This document shows, piece after piece, positions 21,014 to 32,831 of a stretch of 64,000 nucleotides of DNA. Position numbers and translations under genes: made by a program. Position 1 is the first letter of the stretch. Every line of letters begins with the position of its first letter. Below the pieces are notes generated by a model, which made no database searches, was not told the DNA's origin, and was given only the letters and a program-made list of their open reading frames with translations. Source of the stretch: Sodiomyces alkalinus F11 (taxonomy: Eukaryota > Ascomycota > Sordariomycetes > Glomerellales > Plectosphaerellaceae); the NCBI RefSeq assembly GCF_003711515.1, contig NW_021167081.1, positions 372,001-436,000 of the forward strand. Direction: 5' to 3'.

Positions 21014-23698
21014 TCAACCACTATCTGAATCATCCAAGCCCATGCCCATATGCGCCTTGATGAGCTCATCCAGTCTACGACTCTCCGGATCCTGCGTGAT
21101 AGAAGTAACAGACACCGGCCAATCGGCCCGCACCTGCTTTATCAACGTCTCCATCCCCTTATCTCCATAGTCGAGCATGGCGCTTTGCTGCAGGAGGCGC
21201 GCATCGTCCGGGGGCAAAGCATGGTGCAGGACGCGCAGCACGGCCGCGGCGAGGAGGAAGTTTCGACCCTGTTCGTGCAAACCTCTGGCGCAAAGGACGA
21301 ACGTGCCCCACGCGGCGTCGCGGGATGGGGGCGGCAGGTTGGGGAGAGACAGGCGCCGGAGCATGGTGAGGGCGACTTGGGAAAGGACGTAGAGGAGGAA
21401 AGGGGAGTAGCATTCGAAGCCGTGGCGGCGGTAGAAGAGGTGTACGAGCGTCTCTACGCAGACTTCGGAGTGCATGACGATGTCTTCCGGATCGGGGAAT
21501 CCCGGGTGCTGGTCTCTTACGGCCCCGACTCCGATGAGGGACCTGAAGAGGATCATGAGAATGGTATGGTATTGCATGCTGGTCGTTCGTTAGCAGGTGC
21601 ACCACCTACTCTTATGCAGAAAGCCTCCGCAGGAAGAAGACGAAGCAAGGCGCAAAGAGTTAGCGACTTACTGCATTAGGAGATGAGTTGGTAGGACAAT
21701 ATGGTGTGCCGTGAGAGGTTCAGGAAGCCGGTCATACCAGTCTGTGAGTTGCGCATGGAATTCGACAGCCTGGTCCACCGTCAGACATGCGTTGCCGCAC
21801 GACGTGAAGACCGCCCGTGCGATTTCGTTCATGATGAGCCTGATCTCCGCATTGGCAACGCAGGTAGGGCCAAGGTATAATGGCACCAGGCCTTGACCGA
21901 GCGGATACTTGACGTGAATTTCTCCGTAGAATCTCTTCGCCTCATCTCCCTCCGGTAGGGGATCCCGTGGTGCGGTGTCAAGGTACGGTTGTCTGAGGAA
22001 GTGAAACTGGAAGAATCTATCACATGCGTGTGGTGTGTCAGCGGGCTCTGATCATGTTTGCAGTTTTGAACTCATCCCCCCACCCCCCAGGGACACCAGT
22101 TACGCACCCTTGCAATGTATAGAGAGCCCAGGCAGTTTGTAATTTCACCTCTCGCGTTTTTCGGTCCGTCATCTGCAGGTGGGGGGTGGAAAATAGTCCC
22201 TTCCGCTTGGCGAGTTCGATGGATTGGAGCATATATGTGTTTCCGAGCTTGTCGATCCCATTCACGTAGAATGTGATGGCTAGGATGCAACCTGCCTGCA
22301 TGGTGGTTATCCTGGCCCGGTCACTTTCGAGTTCCCAGAGTCTACGGGCCTCGTTAAGGAACTGGTAGCCAGGATTTCGGGGGTTCCAAAACTCGGAACG
22401 GTGCTCGATGGTAGCAAGTGCGTGCTGCTACTCGCATCAGTATTGGAGTTAAAAGTGCTAGTATATAGCCCTGTGTTCGGCGGGGAACAAGTTGAGACAA
22501 GAAAGGCCAGTCTGGGTTGGAAGTCGCCGGCACTGGCACTTACACAAGCATTGGCCAAGGTAGAGTTGATCAAGAGAGATGAGCAAAAGCGATCCTGTCC
22601 CGCGACCATATCATCCAGCATGTGATCTCTGTGGAAAGGGCTGAAGAAGGGGTACTCTTGTAGAAAATACAGCTTGAGAAGCTTTCGGAGGAAAAAGTTG
22701 TCGGAATGTACCGACGTCCATCGCGCGACGTCGGCAGAGTCGATTCGATGGTCTACCATCTCCGCGGCGCTAAAGGGAGTGTGGTAGGCGGCTGTCCATT
22801 CCGGCACTGCGTCTTGGCCCTCGGGGCGACTCGGTTCTCCCTGTTCAGTGGATACAACACCATCCATGCTGTCCACCCCCGCCTCTGGTCTCGGTTCTGT
22901 CGTTGTGCTGGAGCCCTTGGGTCCTAGGCCGAAGGTCGACTTGAACAGTGTAGACTCCACGTACGGATTTCGGGGATAGTCGAAGAGAAACGAAATATCA
23001 AACTTGTACGGTAACTCGTACTGCATGTGGAGGTTGGGTCGGAGGGAGAGCTGTAGGAGGAGGTCGCCATCGCGGACTTGGCGGAGCACGGCTTCGGCGC
23101 CCGCGCCGGTGCGGATGCAGTCGAAGATGTCTGTAGCCTGGTGTAGCGGCCAGGTTTGAATCAGGTAGTAAAGCTGTTCGTATGCCTGATTACGGGTTCG
23201 AATCTCCCCGAGCTGCCGTTTCCGCGCTTGCCCGTGTGTTTCGGCTACTGTCGTGTCGTAGTGACAGTCTAGACTCCTTATTCGGCATTGGGAACATTTC
23301 GGGCGCTCGGCGGAGCACTGGCTATGAGGGGAAGTAGGGAAGAAGTGGGAAGCAGTTAGCTAATGACCGGGATCGGACATTCAAGGGATGCGAGAAATGC
23401 GAGAATATAGAGATTCTAAATTGCCTGGAATTGCCCATTGGATATGAGATGGAAGGATTCTGAATCACGGGAGAAAGATCATGAACCGTACCTTTGTCCG
23501 TCGCAGTCTGCAGTTCTGGCATGCCGCGTATGTCTTCTTCCCTGGCATAGAAGACGACGAAGTCGAGGAAGTAGACCGGTTGGACTCGGCCGTTGATGTT
23601 GATGTCGATATCCCTGAGTGCACGTGACCTGGCTGTGTCTGAGGTTGGGGTAAGAGAGGCCGCAATGGTCGGTTCGGGGCAGTATTCCTAGCCTCCAT
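21014..23698 (-). CDS. Zn(II)2Cys6 transcription factor, likely cluster regulator
   Basis: Five exons, 23698-23492, 23317-22544, 22424-22108, 22016-21672 and 21578-21014, give 735 residues. The exon 3 acceptor could instead be three bases upstream. The binuclear zinc cluster is C60-X2-C-X6-C-X6-C-X2-C-X6-C87 (AACQNCRLRRTK then CSAERPKC), with an intron after the Lys before the third Cys, a position common in fungal regulators. A Ser/Thr-rich N-terminal extension precedes it. The middle and C-terminal regions match the fungal-specific regulatory domain: EFWNPRNPGYQFLNEARRLW, MQAGCILAITFYVNG, GPTCVANAEIRLIMNE and HMQYHTILMILFRSLIG. The protein is nuclear and binds CGG half-sites. It is convergent with OMT 2 and is the only regulator near the NRPS-like gene, so pathway-specific control is a reasonable inference. 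Confidence 0.88.
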
Positions 23699-25582
23699 TC
23701 TGAGCCGCAAAAGTTCGAAGGTGGAGTGTGTGACTGTGAGTCTGTATGTGGGTGGGTAGAGTGCATACCTTGTAGTGAAAATTCGCGAGAATCGTGAGAT
23801 GTGGCTCAGGTTCTGACGTAGACAGGCATAGACGCAAGATGCCGTGGATCATGTCTCATTACAGTCATTACGTACATTACGTACCGATGAGATAGGTAGT
23901 GAGATAGGCGGCCAAGGGACTTCTTAGTCAGCATAACATCCACTCTCGTGCTCCACTCTTCCAGTTTCGGCGGAGGTTGACGTCACTCTTTCCTCTTATC
24001 TTGGAAGTCACCGTTGGCACGGGCCAAAAGAAGAGAGTACCTCACCACAGCTTGAGACTTACGTGTAGAATGGAAGCCACCTCCAAGGTTCTTGCAAGTT
24101 GGAACCAAGTTTAAAAAGACTGTCCCAAGCAATTACCTACCCAAACAAGGGGGCGAAGAAAGTATATTCAGTCTTAGAAGAGATAGAACCCAGATTTCTC
24201 TCAAGTCCTTCCTCAAATGAATGCGAGTTCGCACTCATTAGTCATGCTCCGGGTGGAGCAAGTAGCTTTACCCAACCCACGTGTCGCCCGGGCGGGTCTC
24301 CACTTCCCGGGCCGGGGTCCCTGTCAGTACTTTGTACTCCCGCCGATTGGAGATACCTAACTGGGCGGCTTCGAGAAGACGAACGACGTGACGATATGTT
24401 GGGACTTCAAAGATGAAATTACTTGCCCGTAGGTCAAACCTACCAGTCCACAGTTGAATATTAGTAAGTCAAAAAGTTCAAACCCAGTTGAGTTAATAGG
24501 AAAGCTTCACCGAGAACATCAGCCGAGGCCACTGAAGAACCGGCGATCACGGAGCGGGCTCTTCCGAGAACAAACACGTGGACTGTTGATAACGATCAGC
24601 TACGAACCCGATGACAAGGCACGTTTGCTTGGTGGAACAATCGCGGCCTACGAAGTGAAGCCTAGTGCGGTAGGAGAAGGTCCAGTATTCGCGAATCACA
24701 CCGAGGTGCGTGGCCTTGATGCGGCGTGGAAGCTGTTAATCCGGTAATAACGGTCGGGCAGACGCTCCGCCCGGCCCTGAAATTCGCTACTTGATACAAC
24801 TTCGTACAAATGGCGGCCTCATCACAGCACGGAACCCAGCCAAGGGATCGGCAGTCAACATGACTCGGAACGGAACCAAGGTCCTGGATCGGCACTTCAC
24901 CCCTACGTATTCGGAACTCATATGGGACGGCGGGTCTTTCGGTAATTCGAAACAGCCACTTGGAGTTCAACAAAGCCGGCCTCGCCACTGTCCTTTGCAG
25001 GAATAGTAATCTACATGGTCGTATTTCCCGCCCGATGCCTACGGGAGCCGTTTCATGCTGCGCGTCTTCCCCGCGGGGTACCCTCCAGCCCTCCGGCAGT
25101 GCGTAACCGGGTAAAATGCGTCGAGTGGTGCAAGTTGCAGCTGACCATTGGTGCGCGTTTCCAGGATAATATAGTGTACATAAACATCGGCCATGCTGCT
25201 CAAGTTGGCAAAGATCAGTAGTTCATGTAGGAACAAGAAGACCGAAACCTGCAATCCAAGCCCGGGTTGTCGCTTCACAAGGAACATGAAGGGCAGGGTG
25301 TCGACGATCCAAATCAAGGAGATTCATGATAGGGGCGCGTAGCTAGCTCTTGATAATACACGCAGGCCATGTCGTCAGTTTTCCAAGACGTCGTGCGTCG
25401 TGAGAAGAAAGGCAAGTCGGCATTGAAACGACGCTTCATCTCACGGGTATTAATAGAGCTTCCATTCCGCAAAGTACGGAGAGAATCTTTACAAGTCTGA
25501 AGGCTAAGGCTTTGGTTGACCACATCATTGACAAAAACACGAAGCAACGAGACAAAACCACCTCCTCGGCGCTCATATCACG
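23699..25582. other. Divergent 1.9-kb region between regulator and GH43 gene
   Basis: No gene is supported. A TGACGTCA-type site (GACGTCA at 23979-23985) lies about 280 bp upstream of the regulator start codon. The rest shows no recognised domain in any frame and no clear repeats; it forms the right border of the cluster. Confidence 0.5.
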
Positions 25583-26808
25583 ATGCGGACCTCTTCCGTT
25601 GTTGCCCTGACACTGGCGTCCCTGGCGTCGCTGGTCTCAGGCCTGCCCTCTCTTCTAGCCGCCCGCCAGACTGAATTCTCAGACTATCTCTTCGTCTACG
25701 TACGTCGTCTCCTAAAGCCAAAGGCTCCACAGACGCACGGTAACTCCACTACCATGTTTGACCATTATTGACGCACCATGTATTCACAGTTCACCGGCGA
25801 AGGCACCGAAAACGGCGAGCAGGTCTACATGTCCGTCAGCAACAACAACGACCCCGGCTCCTGGACCGCAGTAAACGGCGGCCAACCCGTCCTGGTCAGC
25901 AACGTCGGCGAGACGGGCGTCCGCGACCCTACCATCATCCGCAGCCCCGACGGCTCGACCTTCTACGTGATCGCCACCGACCTCTGGGTGTACCCGCGCG
26001 GCTGGGACGTCGGCGACGACTACACGACCAACGGGTCCAAGAACATCGTCGTCTGGGAGTCCAACGACCTGGTCAACTGGTCCGAGGGCCGCCTCGCCCA
26101 CGTGTCCCCCGACAACGCAGGCATGACCTGGGCACCGGACGTCATCTGGCATCCCGAGCAGGGCCAGTACATGGTTTACTGGACCACGAACCTCATCGGC
26201 GAGGGGTGGTTCATTATGCGGTCCTTCACGAGCGACTTCCAGACCTTCTCCCCCGCTGAGATATACCTTACTGGCGCTGGCATGGACTGCACTATCGGCC
26301 ATGATGCTGCGGGCGGCTTGTACCAACGTATCTGCAAGAACGGCGCCGATGAGCTTATTGAGCAGGCCAGCGCTCCGTCCCTCGACGGTCCTTGGAATGT
26401 TGTTACCGGTGGTATTGGTTCTGGCACCATCCCCGCCGGTGAGGGACCGCTTATGTTCCCAGACAACAACGACGCTAGCAAGGTAAACTCAACTGGGACT
26501 TCAGCATATGGTTCCCTCCGTTTCCTGTGGTTGGGAGACTGACGAGATGTAGTGGCACTTGTTCATTGACGACTTCACCCGCGGCGCTGGTTACGTCCCC
26601 TTCGAGACCAACAACATTGCCTCGGGCCAGTGGTCGCCTTCGTCGCTCTCGATTGGTCCCGGATACCGACACGGATATGTTATTGGAATGTGAGTACTTC
26701 CCAGAGACTCATGTTCTTTCTGACCTTTTTTTTTTTTCTTTCGTTGTTGTTACAGTTGGCTAACTCTTATAAAGTACTGCCGAGGAGCGGGCTGCTCTCG
26801 TCGGTTAA
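25583..26808 (+). CDS. Secreted glycoside hydrolase family 43-like protein
   Basis: Exons 25583-25699, 25790-26482, 26553-26689 and 26775-26808 give 326 residues. The last join uses acceptor TATAAAG after branch GGCTAAC; it restores HGYVIGITAEERAALVG, the usual family ending, whereas the nearer TACAG gives an unrelated tail. An N-terminal signal peptide (hydrophobic core VVALTLASLASLVSG) is followed by a five-bladed beta-propeller sequence: YFTGEGTENGEQVYMSVS, GVRDPTIIRSPDG, TWAPDVIWHPEQGQYMVYW and AGEGPLMFPDN. In GH43 enzymes an Asp in the second region and the Glu of the EGP motif assist catalysis. Activity is likely on arabinan or arabinoxylan side chains, but the exact specificity is unknown. 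It neighbours an AA9 monooxygenase. Confidence 0.85.
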
Positions 26809-27881
26809 ACGTAGTGTCGGAGTTGATTGTTTGAGGACCGCCGTTGAAATGATTATAGCGCAATGGTGGGAATAGCTCGTATATAGCGTCATTCCGCCGA
26901 GAGTATCAGAAACACATATCGTGTTCTGCGAAGTATCATGTATGCTGAAGTACATAAAAGAACAATATATTCGACTATTTCAAAAGCGAAACATGAACTG
27001 CCGCCCTTGACTTTGCTGTGTCTTGAACGTGAGGATCTGATTCTCCGCCCGTGGGTGAAAACTGCATGTCCAGCTCAACTCATCTACCCCTGAGAAAGAT
27101 CCCAATTCAATGTATTTAAACGTAACTTCTTTTGGGGGAACACCTAATGTCACCTCTTGGCTTGAAGTCTTGTGTTGACTTCAAGTTGGCTTGGCCTGGT
27201 AGCCAAGACACTAAGAGCCAACCCCGTCCATGATAGATGAGGAAATAGAGTAGAAAACAGCTGTCAATGAAAGCTTGGCGTGTTGATATTAGGGGCAAAG
27301 CTGTCTCGTGCAATGTTGTTCTTTCTATAGTAAGTAGGGGGGTAAGAGGTAAGGGGTAAGGGGCATCCCTCTGCTCCCAATGGGGCCGTGTAGGACAATA
27401 TATTGATGCTGGTACAGTCCTACCATAGTGTCCGCAGATATTGCGGGCTTCAATACAGTCGTGAGAGAATACTGAAACAGGATTCGTTATTGTTGGACAT
27501 TTGATGGGAAGCCAGTCTGAGATTGGGCGGTTGTCCTACTATCAGATGTATATAATCACATGCATTGAGCCGGTGGAGGACACTTGGAATTAGCAATGGC
27601 ATAAGCACAACATGAGCACGAAGAAAAGCAAAGTATCTTATGGATGGTACGTAGTTTGTAAGACGTCCATTCATGACTGTCTTGATGCTATGTAAATGTA
27701 CGGTTGAACTGAATGTATGCACAGGAATTGAAGTTACAATATGCGACGGGAAGATCAAAAGTTGCACGTGTCCAGCAGGCCGGCTTCCCGGCTTGGTCCA
27801 GTCCATGCCGAAACCAATCCAAGGCCCAGCCTGATTTCTTCCCATGTCTCGTTATCATCGTCTCATATCGTCGACGACCAC
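26809..27881. other. Convergent spacer between GH43 and AA9 genes
   Basis: About 1.1 kb without a recognised gene, AT-richer than the flanking coding sequence. No repeats of note. Confidence 0.5.
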
Positions 27882-28607
27882 TTAGCCCTGCCACAGAGGG
27901 GGGCCGGGCATGGGGTACGAGTCGAAGTTCTGGTACAGGTTGAAGACGATGCCAGGGTCATTGGCAGTGTAGAAGGAAGTGGCAGGGACGCCGTTCGGGG
28001 TGGCGGAGCCGGAGCCAGTGACCTCGAGGTTGATGCACTGGGGGTAGGACTGGGCGCCGTTGGGCTGGCCGCCGGAGTGGAGGGCGATGATCTCGTGGCG
28101 GAGGACGTAGCCGCCGGGGGCGAGGTTGCTGGGGATCTGGACGGTCCAGGAGTTGCCGTTGGCGATCAGCTCGTCGGCGGCCCAGTGTCCCGGGTTGCTG
28201 CCCTCGAGGAGGCCACTCTCGGCGATCTTGACGAAGGAGAGCGAGCCCGGGCTGACGGACGAGCAGTCGCCGTTGCAGGGCGCGATGTAGTCGATGACGG
28301 GGCCCTTGTGCGACTCCGGCCAGGTGTCCCACTGGAGGGTGACGCTGGAGCCAGCGGAGACGACGGCGGCGTTGTTGGCCGGGCGGCCGCTCTTGTGACA
28401 GGCAATGTCGGGGCTGCCGTAGGAGTTGGGCTCGACGAAGCCGTTGTCCTGGTTGTTGGCGGACCAGCCGACGGCGTCGGCGGGGGCGCCGTGGGGGATG
28501 CCGCCCGAGTAGGTGACGCCGTCGGCGGTGACGGACTGGACGTGACCGTGGGCGCTGACGGCAGCGGCAAAGGAGAGGGCCGAAACGGCGGCAGCAAGAC
28601 GAGCCAT
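27882..28607 (-). CDS. AA9 lytic polysaccharide monooxygenase (formerly GH61)
   Basis: Single exon, 241 residues, start ATG at 28607. A 19-residue signal peptide ends in VSA so that His20 is the mature N-terminus (HGHVQSVTADG), the first half of the copper His brace. The second copper His is in ESHKGPVIDY near residue 100, and the axial Tyr with its nearby Gln is in SYPQCINLEV near 188. Cysteines in PDIACHK, IAPCNGDC and PQCINL fit the family disulphides. There is no carbohydrate-binding module or linker; the protein ends shortly after FNLYQNFDSYPMPGPP, a normal AA9 C-terminus. It oxidatively cleaves cellulose or related beta-glucans outside the cell using an electron donor such as cellobiose dehydrogenase or small reductants. 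A long non-coding stretch lies upstream. Confidence 0.95.
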   Translation of the reverse strand: MARLAAAVSALSFAAAVSAHGHVQSVTADGVTYSGGIPHGAPADAVGWSANNQDNGFVEPNSYGSPDIACHKSGRPANNAAVVSAGSSVTLQWDTWPESHKGPVIDYIAPCNGDCSSVSPGSLSFVKIAESGLLEGSNPGHWAADELIANGNSWTVQIPSNLAPGGYVLRHEIIALHSGGQPNGAQSYPQCINLEVTGSGSATPNGVPATSFYTANDPGIVFNLYQNFDSYPMPGPPLWQG

Positions 28608-30749
28608 TGTGAAGGTTGTGTTCGTCTTTGTGAAAGAAGAAGGATGGGAAGAAATAGACACGGACCGGCCCGAGAGGATTGGACTTTTGACTTTATGTTG
28701 GTTGCTGAAGTGCCTGAGGAGAGGAAAAGATATAAGACAGTTAGGGTTGACGATGTCGAGGTCTATTTATACTTGAATCTCAACTCGATGGACCACTATT
28801 TGACAACCATCGTCTGCCATCCCCCCTGTCGAAGAATCCCAGCCTCCGGGGTAGCCGTACCTTGGCCCTTGTGAACTGCCGTCACAGGGCAAGATCGGAG
28901 GGTTCTACGCGGCACTGGCTCTTTAGCCGTAGACTGTAATCCGGAGCTAGTAAGCCGACAACTTACAAGTTAGGATCCAAGATTCCCAGTGGTCTTCCCT
29001 GTACGGGCAACCCCCTGGCAGCGGTTTCGAGAAGGCCCATCATCCATGGCCCCATGACAGCCTCGCGATCGTCGTCGCTCAGCATCGGAGTCTCAGTGGC
29101 GGACGATCTCGGACGTGGTTCACGGCAACGGAATACCTGGCCGTAAGTCCGGGGTCAGGGGGCGACGATCTTTTCCTGGGTCAACCACAGCGGAAGATTC
29201 ACGACCGAGACGATGGTGACGATCTTCCCCTGTTTCAAGGTTATGTACCGTATTTCAAATTGATGAAAGCGGGGGAAATAACATGAAGGCAAATAATCCT
29301 GTTCATATTTCGAAGGGCCTCTTTCTATTTTTTTCTGGTTCAGTTTCAGGAAGCGCTGTCCTCGATGAGAGCGGCTCCGATGCGTATTCCTGAATCAGGT
29401 TGTCGTGCCCGATGGACCCCGGCACACGCCGCGCGGGTCACCTGCATGAATTCCGATTACTCCTAATGACCTTGCATTACGGTCCTTGTCATAGGTAAGG
29501 TAGTTTATATTAGGGCAATGGTGAAATGCCGCACTCCAGCCGAATCAAGCCATGGCTTCCCGCAGAATTGGCTGACAGCTCAGGGAAAGCCGGGCACAGC
29601 TGCAACACCACGTCATCGTCTTCATTTATTTTTATGAATTCCGTCCCATATCACGGCTTTCAAGTTGTCTGGTGACCGTCGCACGATTTCTTCTTGATAC
29701 TGTGCACCGAGAAGGACTGACGATCACTCTTTAACCTTGACCCGGCCCCTGGCTGTGTCAAGGGCTGAAGAAACGACTGGACACACCCACGTCTTTTTTT
29801 CGCCGGATTTTCACCGTCACTCTACTCCCCGGAATCTGCTTCCACTTACAGTTCCAGAGCTATCTGTTCCTATCGTGAAGTAGCCCAATTGCGTCATAGG
29901 CCGGAGTCCTCGCGGAGATGTGAGCCGGTCGTCTGTTATTTGCTTCGCACGCAAGCCCTCGTCAGGCTCGTCTTTCAACACACGCAACCCTTGGGAGCCA
30001 AGTCCTGGTTTAAGCGGATCTCATTATATGCAGTGGATATGGAGCATAATGTCTTCTCGTGCCCCCAAACTTCCCCCTGACGTCTCAGAATGAGTGTAAT
30101 TGTGTAAGTCCCAGGACCCCCTTCCCCTCATATCATCAATTTATAGATCCTACGAATATTCTTACAACTGCAGCTAACTCTTTCATCGTATGCTGTATGA
30201 TCTGACTGTGGTCGCTCCGAATAGAGCTTGAGCTGTAGCACACATGCAGTGCATCTCATCGACCTCGAGTAGTTGAGACAAGTCGATCTTGATCTACAGG
30301 CACACATGCAGCAGTGTTGCTCATCAGTCGGATGTCAGGGCTTTCTGGCCTGTAAATCGTATCATATGCAGATCATTGTCATGGAATTGAAAAGTTATCG
30401 CTATGTTCTCTCAGCTTCAATTCTCAGCTTGCTTCATGTTGCATATCTTTGGTTCAACCAGCTTGAAGCAACGCTTCACGAGCCTCGACGAAGTCTGAGT
30501 CCTGACACCCAACTCGCACGTCTTTTGGAAATGATGTTGCCACCCCATTGCGCTCATTGAATTAAGACTACATGTAGCCGTTGGAGTACTGAAATCACCT
30601 TCTGAAGCACTCAGTGCTGTGTTTATATGCTCTCCCAGTGACCCTGAACCCCTTTTATGGCACATGACACTGCAGCGAACTTCGGCTAATCGTCTCTCCC
30701 CCATGCGCCTGGTGTCTTCAATAGCATTCATGTTCCCTTCATATATGCT
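28608..30749. other. 2.1-kb non-coding region upstream of AA9 gene
   Basis: No gene supported in any frame. It will hold the AA9 promoter; a TATTTATA-type element lies near 28763-28770. The right part leads into the decayed GH31 remnant. Confidence 0.5.
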
Positions 30750-31020
30750 AATTAAGTCACTGCCTGACAAGCACTGGCATGAGTCGAGCGGCGTGTCGAC
30801 GACTACCATCTTCCCTCCATCGTAGACCGTACCGTCCGCGGCCTTCCACTTGACATCCGAGAAGCCAGGAAGATAGACCTCTTGCACCCACCGCCTGATT
30901 AGGATACAGAACCGGAGCAACAAGTTACTTGGGCCCGTACATATACTGATGCTCAATCCTCCGGCAATCGTGATCCGGGAAGTCGTAGAAAAGAGGTCGT
31001 ATAACGGGGGTCTCCAAACT
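30750..31020 (-). pseudogene. GH31 alpha-glucosidase/alpha-xylosidase remnant
   Basis: The minus strand encodes a C-terminal GH31 fragment: ETPVIRPLFYDFPDHD, IEHQYMYGPK, LVAPVLYPNQ, then EVYLPGFSDVKWKAADG, VYDGGKMVVVDTPLD and MPVLVRQ. These match, in order, the region after the catalytic domain and the proximal C-terminal beta-sheet domain. A TAA replaces the Tyr codon after GPK, at least two frameshifts are needed to keep the order (one after YPNQ, one after PLD), and a TGA follows MPVLVRQ. Nothing of the catalytic barrel is found upstream; the similarity stops at 31020, where the next relic starts. It is therefore a truncated, non-functional piece. Confidence 0.75.
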
Positions 31021-31819
31021 CGTGTGCCGCCTTCTGTCTACGTCAACCTCTGCTGGGCCAAGGGCCAGTTCCTGGCCTCGGGCGTGCTGCGGGGCATGCT
31101 GCAGTACGACTCGGAGTGGTCCTGACTCCTGGCGGGTCCCCATCGCCATCCAGTGGATATGGCCTATTCCCATCATGGTGGAGAGGTCGTTGCTGGCTTT
31201 GTCGAGCCGCAGTACCAAACAGGTCCAGGCCACGCTCGCGCAGTTGCGCCACACGATCCAGCTCGAGTCGGGCATCCAGTCGGATTCGAGCTACCGCGAC
31301 TGTTATGGCCTTTGTCGGGACGTGCGTTTCGTGGATCGATCCTGCTTTCCTACTTTGGGGCGCCGCACGCTGTACGCCGGGGGTATCGCCGCCGCCAGCG
31401 CCTCCTTACTGGTGGTCGGTATCCTCTCGGCCGCTGCGGCCAGGGTTAACGCTTCAATTCGCAGTGGGCGCAGGTGGCCTTCGTGTTGGTATGAAAGCTC
31501 ACAGCATCTACTCCATGACTGTTGGCCCTATCTGCTACGCCATCATTTCCGAGACGTTAGCGGTGCGGCTACGGCCACAGACGGTCGTCAATGCGCGGAG
31601 TCCGTACGCCGTGACGCAGATCCTTGCCAATGTGCTGAACCATTACATACTCAACCCGATCGAATGGAACAGGCATTGAGGGGAGGGCGCACCGGGATTC
31701 TCTGGGCCGGCACGGCGGCATGCGTCGCCACGTGGTCATTCTTCCGGTTGCCGGAGACCAAGGGCCGGACCTATGAGGAGCTGGATTTGCTCTTCCATAA
31801 AAGAGTGAGCGCGTTTTAG
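31021..31819 (+). pseudogene. MFS alpha-glucoside permease remnant
   Basis: Successive plus-strand segments in changing frames match an MFS sugar (alpha-glucoside) transporter: YVNLCWAKGQFLASGVLRGM, then after a TGA and about 7 extra bases WRVPIAIQWIWPIPIM, then TIQLESGIQSDSSYRDC, MAFVGTCVSW, GRRTLYAGGIAAASASLLVV, WAQVAFVLV, MTVGPICYAIISETLAVRLR, ILNPIEWN and FFRLPETKGRTYEELDLLFH. All three frames are used, and at least two blocks are deleted, including the ESPWWL region and the helices between RDC and MAF. The first six transmembrane helices are missing: similarity starts abruptly where the GH31 relic ends. Confidence 0.8.
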
Positions 31820-32831
31820 GGACACGCATGTTGATCCGTATGCCGATCGAGTTGTCGAGCGCTGGGCGTAGGACATACCGAATAGTCGGTAGGATTGTTG
31901 GACCGTGAGGTGTGAATGGGTGTCCGAATAGGGGGGGTTGCCTCGACTCCCACTGTCCCACTATCCCACACATTACACGACCGTCGACTTCCCTTCAGTT
32001 GGTCGTGTAAGTGAAATCCTCACCTGTTAACTTAGCGTGAGCCACGAACTTGAAAGCTTTCCTGGGGAAAGCCTGAAGTATTCGCTGTTAGATAGTTGAT
32101 GACACGGGGGAGAAGTGATGCGATACGCACAGCATGGCCAAGGGCATCCAGAGCCCCGGTTGTTCGGCTTGTTCTCGACTCAGGATGTCCCGAATCGTCA
32201 GTAATGCTACCCCAGGTGAGGGAGACAAGACCAGCCTGTAATCTACTCGCTTGAGTCGCTTCATTGCTTTGCCGAACCCCAGCTATATGCAGTAATAACC
32301 CCGCGAACCCCGGCCTCCCCGCTTCCGGCACCGTAACAGGATCGGGAGTTGCAGCGACAAGCAACAGGGTTACAGGGGTCATCAACTCTACCCCAACCGC
32401 ACCACTTACCAATTTACCGTCTAATATAAGCATCGCAGTATATACCGGGACGGGATTAGTGCCTTTCTGAAACATTCCACGGAAGGCTATCTCCCGTCTC
32501 TTAGTGATATTATAGCGGCGTATACAGAGAGCGATTGGTGGATGAAGTTGTATTTTATATGCATGTGAGAGTAGGACTCAGTTTCCTGTAGGGCTCTTGG
32601 TATGGAAACCTCATAGACCAGAAGGCAACTCGACCAGGTTCGATCACACCCCCTTCATGCCGATCCAAGGTTGTTCAACGTGTCTATAGACCTTGTATAT
32701 ATAGCATGCCACTCGCCTGCCACGCCTGACAATGTCGATCACCAGCAGGTCCAGAACCGAACCAAGGCCAAGCACCCCCTGACTCCCTGAGACAACTACC
32801 CCTTAAAATCGGGGCAAGACACACCATAACC
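31820..32831. other. Intergenic region upstream of beta-helix protein
   Basis: About 1 kb. A 147-codon minus-strand open frame (32475-32032) has no recognisable domain and was not accepted as a gene. A TATATATAG element near 32696-32704 lies about 130 bp before the next start codon. Confidence 0.5.

Noticed and set aside
23186..23206. GGGTTCGAATCTCCC resembling a tRNA T-loop
   Set aside because: It lies within the well-supported coding exon 2 of the Zn2Cys6 regulator and has no tRNA context.
24000..25500. Possible transposon or gene relic between the regulator and GH43 gene
   Set aside because: No terminal repeats, transposase or reverse-transcriptase motifs and no recognisable protein fragments in six frames.
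26761..26834. Alternative last exon of the GH43 gene from acceptor TACAG at 26760
   Set aside because: It gives an unrelated basic tail; the acceptor 14 nt downstream restores the usual family C-terminus and has a proper branch site.
27741..28874. 377-codon plus-strand open frame rich in Gly, Val, Asp and Ala
   Set aside because: It is the antisense shadow of the AA9 gene caused by its high GC third positions.
32032..32475. 147-codon minus-strand open frame with ATG
   Set aside because: No recognisable domain, no signal of conservation, composition like non-coding DNA; it overlaps the likely promoter of the beta-helix gene.
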